Origin: Phycicoccus sonneratiae
GTDB lineage: Bacteria > Actinomycetota > Actinomycetes > Actinomycetales > Dermatophilaceae
DNA length: 64,000 bases
NCBI RefSeq assembly: GCF_016887965.1
Contig: NZ_JAFDVD010000003.1
Span: 124,001-188,000, forward strand
Direction of reading: 5' to 3'
Translations under genes and position numbers: made by a program
In this document: positions 8,933 to 16,500 of the stretch, one piece after another
How the letters are laid out: every line of letters begins with the position of its first letter
How positions within the stretch are numbered: the first letter of the stretch is position 1
Notes under the pieces: generated by a model
What the model was told of the DNA's origin: nothing
What the model saw: only the letters and a program-made list of their open reading frames with translations
Databases searched by the model: none

Positions 8933-10701
8933 GCGAGCACGCGGTCGTCCTCGAGTCGGTGTCGGTCGTGCCGGCCGGTGCCGAGGGTCCCGTCCTGCGC
9001 GACGTCGACCTCGTCGTCGAGGAGGGCGAGCTCGCGCTCGTCGTCGGACGCACCGGGTCGGGCAAGTCGACCCTGCTCGGCGCGATGTGCGGGCGGGTCC
9101 CGCACTTCACGGGCGGGACGCTGCACGGCCGCGTGCTCGTCCACGGCCGCGACACGCGTGAGCACCGCCCCCGCGACCTCGCCGACCTCGTCGGGGTCGT
9201 CGGGCAGGACCCGCTCGCCGGCTTCGTCACCGACACGGTCGAGGAGGAGCTGGCCTACGGGATGGAGCAGCTCGGCCTGCCAGCCGCGACGATGCGCAAG
9301 CGGGTCGAGGAGACGCTCGACGTCCTCGGCATCCCCGAGCTGCGTGGCGCCGCCCTGCGCGAGCTGTCCGGTGGGCAGCAGCAGCGGGTGGCCATCGGGT
9401 CCGTGCTCACCGCCCACCCGCGGGTCATCCTCCTCGACGAGCCGACCTCGGCCCTCGACCCCACCGGCGCCGAGGAGGTGCTCGCGACGATCACGCGGCT
9501 CGTGCACGACCTCGCCGTCACCGTCGTCGTCGCCGAGCACCGCGTCGAGCGGGTGCTGCACTACGCCGACCGGGTCGTCCACGTGGCGGTCGACGGCACG
9601 GTCACGGTGGGGGCGCCGGCCGGGGTCATGGCGACGAGCGACATCGCGCCGCCGGTCGTCGAGCTCGGCCGCTGGGCCGGATGGACGCCGCTGCCGCTGT
9701 CGGTGCGCGACGCCCGGCGGGCCGCCCGGGGGCTGCGCGAGCGGCTGGCCACCACCTCCGGGTCCGGGCCCGACGACGTGCCGGGCCCGGACGGCGCGCG
9801 CGACCCGTCCAACAATCGACACATTCGTCGAAAGATGGACGACCCCCACCCCACCGAACCGTCCAACAATCGACACATTCGTCGAAAGATGTCGACGGCC
9901 ACGTCCGCGCCGTCGGTCGTGCCGGTGCTGCAGGCGTCCGGGGTCGTCGTCCGGCACCCCGGCGACGTCGTCGCGGTGGCCGGGGTCGACCTCGACCTGC
10001 ACGCCGGCGAGGTCACCGCGCTCATGGGGCGCAACGGGTCCGGCAAGTCCTCGTTGCTCTGGGCCCTCCAGGGCAGCGGCGCGACCGCGGCCGGTCGGGT
10101 GCGGGTCGGTGGCCCGACCACGCCGGCCGTCGACCCCGCCGCCCTCGACCCCGTCGAGCGCCGGGCCCGCGTCGGCCTGGTGCCGCAGAGCGCCACCGAC
10201 CTGCTCTACCTCGACTCCGTCGGCGCCGAGTGCGCCCAGGCCGACCACGAGAGCACCGTCCCGGCCGGCACCTGCGCGGCGCTGCTCGCCCGCCTCGCGC
10301 CCGGCGTCCCTGCCGACCGGCACCCCCGCGACCTCTCCGAGGGTCAGAAGCTCGCCCTCGTCCTCGCCGTCCAGCTGACCGCGGACCCGCCCGTGCTCCT
10401 CCTCGACGAGCCGACGCGCGGGCTCGACCCCTCCGCCAAGGCCGTGCTCGCCACGACGTTGCGCGACCTCGCCGCGCGCGGCCGGTCGGTCGCCGTCGCC
10501 ACGCACGACGTCGAGTTCGTCGCCGAGTGCGCCGACCGGGTCGTCGTCATGGCCGCCGGTGAGGTGGTCGCCGACGGCCCGACCGCCGAGGTCGTCGTCT
10601 CCTCGCCCGCCTTCGCGCCCCAGGTCGCCAAGGTCCTGGCGCCGGGACCGTGGCTGACCGTCGACGACGTCCGGTCCGCCGCCCCGGGGGTGGCACCGTG
10701 A
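8929..10701 (+). CDS. ecfA: fused double ATPase of an ECF transporter (EcfA-EcfA')
   Basis: A 590-residue protein with two ABC ATPase domains. Domain 1 (about 1-285) has Walker A GRTGSGKST, signature LSGGQQQR, Walker B VILLDEPTSALD and switch His in AEHRVE. Domain 2 (about 330-570) has GRNGSGKSS, a divergent signature LSEGQKLAL, VLLLDEPTRGLD and THDVEF. The linker (about residues 293-321) encodes the peptide SNNRHIRRKM twice, from an in-frame tandem copy of a 33-bp DNA element with AT-richer, rare codons (AAT, CGA, ATT, AAG) unlike the rest of the gene. GTG 8929 overlaps the ecfT stop. It powers the transporter encoded on both sides. Confidence 0.92.
   Translation: MSEHAVVLESVSVVPAGAEGPVLRDVDLVVEEGELALVVGRTGSGKSTLLGAMCGRVPHFTGGTLHGRVLVHGRDTREHRPRDLADLVGVVGQDPLAGFVTDTVEEELAYGMEQLGLPAATMRKRVEETLDVLGIPELRGAALRELSGGQQQRVAIGSVLTAHPRVILLDEPTSALDPTGAEEVLATITRLVHDLAVTVVVAEHRVERVLHYADRVVHVAVDGTVTVGAPAGVMATSDIAPPVVELGRWAGWTPLPLSVRDARRAARGLRERLATTSGSGPDDVPGPDGARDPSNNRHIRRKMDDPHPTEPSNNRHIRRKMSTATSAPSVVPVLQASGVVVRHPGDVVAVAGVDLDLHAGEVTALMGRNGSGKSSLLWALQGSGATAAGRVRVGGPTTPAVDPAALDPVERRARVGLVPQSATDLLYLDSVGAECAQADHESTVPAGTCAALLARLAPGVPADRHPRDLSEGQKLALVLAVQLTADPPVLLLDEPTRGLDPSAKAVLATTLRDLAARGRSVAVATHDVEFVAECADRVVVMAAGEVVADGPTAEVVVSSPAFAPQVAKVLAPGPWLTVDDVRSAAPGVAP
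9805..9837 (+). repeat. palindromic element family C, copy 1 (inside ecfA)
   Basis: 33-bp direct repeat unit whose second copy starts 54 bp downstream. From 9807 to 9840 this copy is a symmetric interrupted palindrome: GTCCA, 4 nt, TCGAC, 6-nt loop, GTCGA, 4 nt, TGGAC. It is translated in frame as part of the linker between the two ATPase domains. Confidence 0.9.
9859..9891 (+). repeat. palindromic element family C, copy 2 (inside ecfA)
   Basis: Exact second copy of the 33-bp unit, same orientation and same reading frame (54 bp = 18 codons after copy 1). The inner TCGAC/GTCGA arms are intact, but the outer TGGAC arm is replaced by TGTCG where normal coding sequence resumes. Confidence 0.9.
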
Positions 10702-11579
10702 CGGCCGCGGCACCCGCGCGGCGCACCGCCGCCGTGGCGCTCCGGCCGCGGTCGGCGGCGGCCGTGGCCCTCGTCAGCGTCGCGGGGCTCGTCGCGTTCG
10801 GCTGGCCGCTGCTCGTCACCCCGGGGTCCGGCCTGGCGCACTCGACCGACGCCCCCCTCGTCCTCGCCCTCGTCCTGCCGCTGCTGCTCGCCGTCGTCCT
10901 CGCCGAGGTCGCCGAGGGCGGGATGGACGTCAAGGCCGTCGCGATGCTCGGGGTCCTCTCGGCGGTCGGCGCGGCGCTGCGCCCGCTCGGTGCCGGCACG
11001 GCCGGGCTCGAGACGGTCTTCTTCCTCCTCGTGCTCGGGGGGCGCGTCTTCGGAGCGGGGTTCGGCTTCGTGCAGGGCGCCGTCACCCTCTTCGCGTCCG
11101 CGCTCATCACCGGCGGCGTGGGGCCGTGGCTGCCCTTCCAGATGCTCGGGGCGGCGTGGGTCGGCTGGGGCGCCGGCCTCCTGCCGCGCGCGTCCGGGCG
11201 CCGCGAGGTGGCGATGCTCGCCGCGTACGGCGCCTTCGCCGGCCTCGCCTACGGGGCGCTGCTCAACCTCTCGTTCTGGCCGTTCTCGACCGGTCTGGCG
11301 GGCGAGCTGTCCTTCGTCGCCGGCGCCCCGCTGCTGGAGAACCTCCACCGCTTCCTCGTCTTCAGCCTCGCGACGAGCCTCGGATGGGACCTCGGCCGCG
11401 CGGTGACCAACGTCGTGCTCGTCACCCTCACCGCCCGACCGGTCCTCGGGGCCCTGCGCCGCGCCTCCCGCCGGGCCGCGTTCGGCGCCCCGGTGGCCTT
11501 CGCGGACGCCGCAGGTCAGGGCCGGTCGGCGCGCCCGGGGCAAGCCACACCGGAGGGCTTGGCACAATCGCCCCCATGA
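10698..11579 (+). CDS. ECF transporter S component (predicted cobalamin-specific)
   Basis: A 293-residue polytopic membrane protein with about eight hydrophobic segments, e.g. AVALVSVAGLVAFGWPLL, LVLALVLPLLLAVVLAEVA and VAMLAAYGAFAGLAYGALL. The central FGAGFGFVQGAVTLFASALITGGVGPWLPFQMLG is typical of the larger S components found next to EcfT/EcfA in Actinobacteria. It should bind the vitamin and topple in the membrane to deliver it. B12 as substrate is inferred from the riboswitch and the transcobalamin-like neighbours, not from a recognised binding motif. GTG 10698 overlaps the ecfA stop, and the 3' end overlaps the next ATG (ATGA). Confidence 0.8.
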   Translation: MTAAAPARRTAAVALRPRSAAAVALVSVAGLVAFGWPLLVTPGSGLAHSTDAPLVLALVLPLLLAVVLAEVAEGGMDVKAVAMLGVLSAVGAALRPLGAGTAGLETVFFLLVLGGRVFGAGFGFVQGAVTLFASALITGGVGPWLPFQMLGAAWVGWGAGLLPRASGRREVAMLAAYGAFAGLAYGALLNLSFWPFSTGLAGELSFVAGAPLLENLHRFLVFSLATSLGWDLGRAVTNVVLVTLTARPVLGALRRASRRAAFGAPVAFADAAGQGRSARPGQATPEGLAQSPP

Positions 11580-12115
11580 ACCCCCTCGAGCTGGACCGCG
11601 ACCCCGCCTGGCTGAGCCGCGAGGAGCTCGACTCGGCGCGCGAGAAGCTCCCGATCCTCTACGTCGACGCCGTGCCGGTGCGCGTCGACGAGCGGGGCGA
11701 GGTCTCGGCCCTCGGGGTGCTGCTGCGCCTCGACGGGGAGGGCCGGGTCTGCCGCGAGCTCGTGTCCGGCCGGGTGCTGCACCACGAGCGCGTGCGCGAT
11801 GCGCTGCTGCGGCACATCGAGAAGGACCTCGGGCCGGTGGCCCTCCCCCGCATCCCGGCCTCGCCGCAGCCGTTCACGGTCGCCGAGTACTTCCCGACGC
11901 CCGGCGTCACGCCCTTCCACGACCCGCGCCAGCACGCGGTCTCGCTCGCCTACGTGGTGCCGGTCGCCGGCGACTGCGCCCCTCAGAACGACGCCCTCGA
12001 CCTCACCTGGCTGACGCCGAGCCAGGCGCTCGACCCCGGCATCCAGGCCGAGATGGAACGCGGCCACGGCGTGCTGCTCCGCCAGGCGCTGGCCCACCTC
12101 GGCCACTCCGTCTGA
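11576..12115 (+). CDS. NUDIX hydrolase family protein (DUF4916)
   Basis: A 179-residue cytoplasmic protein matching the actinobacterial DUF4916/NUDIX family by the segments PILYVDAVPVRVDE, HHERVRDALLRHIEKDLGPVALPRIP, TVAEYFPTPGVTPFHDPRQHAVSLAYVVPV and ALDLTWLTP. No canonical complete NUDIX box is seen, so hydrolase activity is uncertain. ATG 11576 overlaps the S-component stop (ATGA), placing it at the end of the B12-regulated operon; whether it has a role in B12 use is unknown. A 79-bp palindrome follows 13 nt after the stop. Confidence 0.8.
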   Translation: MNPLELDRDPAWLSREELDSAREKLPILYVDAVPVRVDERGEVSALGVLLRLDGEGRVCRELVSGRVLHHERVRDALLRHIEKDLGPVALPRIPASPQPFTVAEYFPTPGVTPFHDPRQHAVSLAYVVPVAGDCAPQNDALDLTWLTPSQALDPGIQAEMERGHGVLLRQALAHLGHSV

Positions 12116-12128
12116 CCCGCCCGCTCTT

Positions 12129-12207
12129 CCCCGACCTTGTGGGGGCACATCCGGTGAAACGCCGCAGAAACCGGGTGTCTGGCGGACGGCGGCCCACAAG
12201 GTCGGGG
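12129..12207. repeat. 79-bp palindromic element family A, copy 1
   Basis: Intergenic element with perfect 15-bp terminal inverted repeats (CCCCGACCTTGTGGG and its complement) and inner inverted repeats around GCAGAAACCGGGTGT. A second copy of identical length lies at 12742-12820 on the other side of the VOC gene, in the same orientation. It could act as a transcription terminator for the B12 operon. Confidence 0.9.
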
Positions 12208-12255
12208 TGAGGCACCCCGTTGACGGCCGAGGTCCACCGGACGACAGTGGCCGAC

Positions 12256-12732
12256 ATGCCGGAGTTCTCGGGTCTGAACCACGTCTCGCTCAGCGTCACC
12301 GACCTCGATGCCAGCCAGCGCTTCTACACCGAGGTGCTCGGGTTCCGCCGCATCCTTGACGTCGGGTACGCCCGCATCTGCATCCACCAGCGCACAAGGT
12401 TCGTGCTCGCCCTGGTCCACCACGCCGAGGGCACGGGTGGCCGGTTCAGCGAGCTGGCCACCGGGCTGGACCACCTCGGTCTGGCCGCGCGGGACCGCGA
12501 CGAGGTCGTCGAGTGGGAGGCCCGGCTCGAGGCAGCGGGTGTGCCCCACAGCCCGATCCAGGACATGCCGCTCGGGTACCACCTGAACTTCCGCGACCCC
12601 GACGGCATCGCGCTCGAGCTGCAGGCCCCCACCGCCCAGTACGCCGCCGTACTCGCCGACGTCGCGGCCCAAGAGGTGTCCGACGAGGAGGTCGCCGCCC
12701 TCGCGGCACGACTGCTCGGACCACCCGCCTGA
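12256..12732 (+). CDS. VOC family protein (glyoxalase/dioxygenase superfamily)
   Basis: A 158-residue single-chain VOC protein with two beta-alpha-beta-beta-beta modules. The first begins FSGLNHVSLSVTDLDASQRFYTEVLGF and the second is TGLDHLGLAARD, ending FRDPDGIALELQAPT. Metal ligands are likely His of NHVSL, His of LDHLGL and Glu of ALELQ. The reaction cannot be predicted (glyoxalase, bleomycin-type binding or dioxygenase). The start is uncertain: ATG 12256 is chosen, GTG 12247 and TTG 12220 are in frame and none has a clear ribosome binding site. The gene is bracketed by the two family A palindromes. Confidence 0.75.
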   Translation: MPEFSGLNHVSLSVTDLDASQRFYTEVLGFRRILDVGYARICIHQRTRFVLALVHHAEGTGGRFSELATGLDHLGLAARDRDEVVEWEARLEAAGVPHSPIQDMPLGYHLNFRDPDGIALELQAPTAQYAAVLADVAAQEVSDEEVAALAARLLGPPA

Positions 12733-12741
12733 CCCCCGCGT

Positions 12742-12820
12742 CCCCGACCTTGTGGGGGCAGGTCCGCTGAATCGGCGCAGAAACCGGGTGTCCGGCGGAC
12801 GGCGCCCCACAAAGTCGGGG
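12742..12820. repeat. 79-bp palindromic element family A, copy 2
   Basis: Same length and orientation as copy 1, with terminal arms differing at one base (CTTG against AAAG) and the core GCAGAAACCGGGTGT conserved. It lies between the convergent VOC and acyltransferase genes and nearly touches the acyltransferase stop codon, so it may serve both as terminator. Confidence 0.9.
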
Positions 12821-12821
12821 G

Positions 12822-13574
12822 TCAGCCGGTGAACTTGTCCCGGGTGCGCTGCATGTCCGAGGCGTCGGCCTCGTGCGACTGCTCCGGGGTCGGCGCCGTG
12901 CCGCCGAGGCGGGCCGGCACGTACCGCAGCTCGTCGCCGGACAGGGTCGGGTAGGCCGCCTGCTGCGCGTCGAGCTGGGCCTGCATCGCCGCCTTGACCC
13001 GCGCCGTGGCCTCCTCGACGTTCTCCCGCCGGCCGATCTCCAGCGGCTCGCCGACGGTGATCGAGATCGGGATGTTGGCCCGGCCCATCCGCTTCGGGAG
13101 GTCCTTGGTCCACACCCGCTGCCCACCCCAGATCGTCACCGGCAGCACCGGCACCCCGGCGACCTGGGCCATCTTCACGGCCCCGGGCTTGAACTCCTTG
13201 AGCTCGAAGGAGCGCGACATCGTCGCCTCGGGGAAGACCCCGACGATCTCGCCGTCCTTGAGCGCCCGCACGGCGTCCTTGAACGCCTGCCCGCCCTGGT
13301 GCCGGTCGACGGGGATGTGGTGCATCCCGCGCATCAGGGGCCCCGAGACCCGGTGCGCGAAGATCGACTTCTTGGCCATGAACCGCACGTAGCGGCGGTG
13401 CGGCCAGGCCGGCAGCCCGGCGTACATGAAGTCGAGGTAGGACGTGTGGTTGATCGCCATGACGGCGCCGCCGACCCGCGGCACGTGCTCCTCGCCGGTG
13501 ATCCTCAGGCGCGCACCCTGGAGGAAGAACAGCGTCTTCGCCGCGTGGATGACGGGCCGGTACACGGGCTCCAT
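12822..13574 (-). CDS. lysophospholipid acyltransferase family protein (PlsC-like)
   Basis: A 250-residue acyltransferase expected to transfer fatty acid to a lysophospholipid such as 1-acylglycerol-3-phosphate at the membrane. The catalytic HX4D box is NHTSYLD, and the FPEATMSR block binds the glycerophosphate. PVTIWGGQRVW and an N-terminal hydrophobic stretch (AAKTLFFLQGARL) are also typical. The C-terminal 40 residues are charged and probably disordered. The ATG at 13574 starts 15 nt after the eccC stop on the same strand, so co-transcription with eccC is possible. Confidence 0.85.
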   Translation of the reverse strand: MEPVYRPVIHAAKTLFFLQGARLRITGEEHVPRVGGAVMAINHTSYLDFMYAGLPAWPHRRYVRFMAKKSIFAHRVSGPLMRGMHHIPVDRHQGGQAFKDAVRALKDGEIVGVFPEATMSRSFELKEFKPGAVKMAQVAGVPVLPVTIWGGQRVWTKDLPKRMGRANIPISITVGEPLEIGRRENVEEATARVKAAMQAQLDAQQAAYPTLSGDELRYVPARLGGTAPTPEQSHEADASDMQRTRDKFTG

Positions 13575-13588
13575 GCCCGCAGCCTAGG

Positions 13589-16500
13589 TCAGTCGTGCCG
13601 CGGCGGCTGCCACGCGGTCTGGAAGACCTGGTCGCCGAGGTCGCGCGAGACGATGCGGGCCCGCCCGGGTGGCTGGACCGAGGCCTTGACCCGGCCGATG
13701 AGCATCCCCTCGTCGGCGCTGCCGGACAGGAGGATGCCCGGCGACCCGAGGTCGCGGACCGACTGGAGCACGGGCTCGAAGAGCGCCCGCGACGCACCGC
13801 CGGTGCGCCGGGTGAGGACGAGGTGCAGGCCGACGTCACCGGCCTGGGCGAGCATCGGCACGAGGGGACGCAGCGGCGAACCGGAGGACGTGACGACGAG
13901 GTCGTAGTCGTCGACGAGGAAGTACACCTCGGCCCCGGACCACCACGAACGCGCCCGCAGCTGCTCGGGCGTGACGTCGGGGCCGGGCAGGCGGCTGCGG
14001 AGGAAGTCGGCGATGCCCTCGACCGCGGCGACGGTCTGCTCCTCGGTGGTCAGGTACTCGCCGACGTGCGCCTCGGGGAGCTCGCCGAGCAGGCCGCGAC
14101 GGTAGTCGACGACGAAGAGCTTGGCCTGCTCCGGGGTGTGGAGCCGGGCGACCTCGTGGGCGACGGTGCGCAGGAACGCGGTCTTGCCGCTGTCGCCGTC
14201 GCCGAGCAGGTAGAGGTGCGGCTCCTCGGTGAGGTCGAGGCCGATCGGGGCGAGGTTGGCCTCGTCGACACCGAGCAGCAGCCGCCGGTCGTCGGGCCCC
14301 GCGAGCGCGCGGACCTCGTCGAGGGTGATCTGCTCGGGCAGCAGGCGCAGCTTCGGGCCGCGAGGCCCCTGCCACGCCGCGTTGACGCGCGTCACGAGGT
14401 CCTCGACGCCGTCGCCGAGGTCGTCGACGCTGCCGCGGTCGTCGATGCGCGGGACGGCACCGAGGAAGTGGTGCTTGGTCATCGTCAGGCCGCGGCCGGG
14501 GCGCCCCTTCGGGACGTTCGCCGCGACCTTGCGGTCGACCTCGGAGTCGGTGGGGTCGCCGAGCCGCAGCTCGACGCGGGTGCCGAGGACGTCACGGATC
14601 TGGTTGCGGAAGTCCATCCAGCGCGAGGTCGTGACGACGAGGTGGACGCCGAAGGTCAGGCCGCGACCGGCGAGCTCGGTGATCTGCGCCTCGAGCTCGT
14701 CGAACTCGGCGCGCACCGTGGGCCAGCCGTCGACGACGAGGAAGACGTCGCCGTAGCCGTCGTCGGCCCGGCCCTCGGCCCGGCGCCGCCGGTAGGTCTC
14801 GATGGAGTCGATGCCCTGGGTGCGGAAGTAGGACTCGCGGGCGTCGACGATGCCGCGGATCTCGGCGACGAGGCGGCGCACGACCTCGGGCTCGCTGCGG
14901 TTGGCCACGCCGGCCACGTGCGCCAGCTTGGCGAGCGGCGTGAACGTGCCGCCGCCGAAGTCGAGGACGTAGACCTGGCTCTCGAGCGGCGTGGTCGTCA
15001 GGGCGATCGCGGCGACGACGGTGCGCGCGAAGGTCGAGCGTCCCGAGCGCGGACCGCCGACCACGGCGACGTGGCCGGCCGCCCCGCCGAGCCGCAGCAC
15101 GTAGAGCTCGCGGCGCTGCTCGAGCGGGCGGTCGACGATGCCGACCGGCAGCACGTAGTCGCCCCGGTCGCGCCACGAGCGGCTGACCAGCCCGAGCTCG
15201 GGGTCGGCGACGAGGTCGCGGAAGAGCTGGTCCATCGAGTGCGGGACGTCGAGCGGCGGCAGCCAGACCTGGTGTGCCGGACGCCCCTTGCCCTTCATGC
15301 GCGAGACCGCGATGTCGAAGACCGCGCGCTCCTCGGGCGCCTCCGTGGCCGCGACCTCGACCGGCTCGACGCTCCCCCGGCGTCCACCGGTGACGGGCGC
15401 GAGCGTGAACGGGAGGATCTCGGTGGACGTGCTCGGGGCGCCGCTCTCGGCGGCCGCCCGGCGACGGCGGCCCTTCGGCGGCCCCGAGACGTAGGCGGCC
15501 TTGAACTTCGTCAGCGTCGTCTGGTCGGGCTTGAGGTAGCCCAGCCCCGGCACCGGCGGCAGCTCGTAGGCGTCGGGGACGCCGATGACCGTGCGCGACT
15601 CGCCGGCCGAGAAGGTCCGCAGGCCGATGCGGTACGACAGGTGCGACTCGAGGCCGCGCAGGCGCCCCTCCTCGAGGCGCTGCGAGGAGAGCAGCAGGTG
15701 CATCGAGAGCGAGCGGCCGAGGCGGCCGATGGCGACGAACAGGTCGGCGAACTCGGGCTTGGCCGCGAGCAGCTCGGAGAACTCGTCGGCGACGATGAGC
15801 AGCGCCGGCAGCGGCTCGAGGTCGGCGCCGCCCGCGCGGGCCCGCTCGTAGTCGGTGACGTTGGCGAAGTTGCCGGCCGAGCGGAGCAGCTCCTGGCGGC
15901 GGGTCATCTCGCCCTGGAGGGCGTCCTGCATGCGCTCGACGAGGGTGAGCTCCTGGCCGAGGTTGGTGATGACGGCCGAGACGTGCGGCATGTCGGCCAT
16001 CCCGGCGAACGTCGCACCACCCTTGAAGTCGACGAGGACGAAGTTCAGCGCCTCCGGCGAGTGGGTCATCGCGAGCGCGAGCACGAGGGTGCGCAGCAGC
16101 TCGGACTTGCCGGAGCCGGTGGCGCCGATGACGAGGCCGTGCGGCCCCATGCCCTGCTGGGCCGACTCCTTGATGTCGAGGGCGACCGGCAGGCCCTTCT
16201 CGTCGACGCCGATCGGCACGCGCAGGCGGTCGCGCTGGAGCCGGGCCCGCCACGCGGACTCGGTGTCGAAGTCGCGGACGTCGCCGGTGCCGAGCAGGTC
16301 GACGAGCTCGGTGGAGGCGGTGAGGGCGTCGCGGACCTCGGGCTCGTCGGCGGCGAACCGCGGCGCGAGCCGGCGGGCGGCGGCCTCGGCGCGGGTGGTG
16401 GAGACCTGGTCGGCGACGCCGTGGGCCACCCCGCGCGCGAGGCTGATGATCTCGAGCGGTGCGGTGCCGGCGCGGGGCCCACCCTCGGTCCGCGCCCCGA

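Noticed and set aside
7814-11579. ECF transporter read as a cobalt importer (CbiMNQO)
   Set aside because: No CbiM or CbiN gene is present and a separate S component is. B12 is the better guess, although cobalamin riboswitches also control cobalt transport, so this stays open in principle.
12129-12820. Family A palindromes as a CRISPR-like array
   Set aside because: Only two copies, each an inverted repeat, separated by a gene of normal coding character; no spacers or cas genes.
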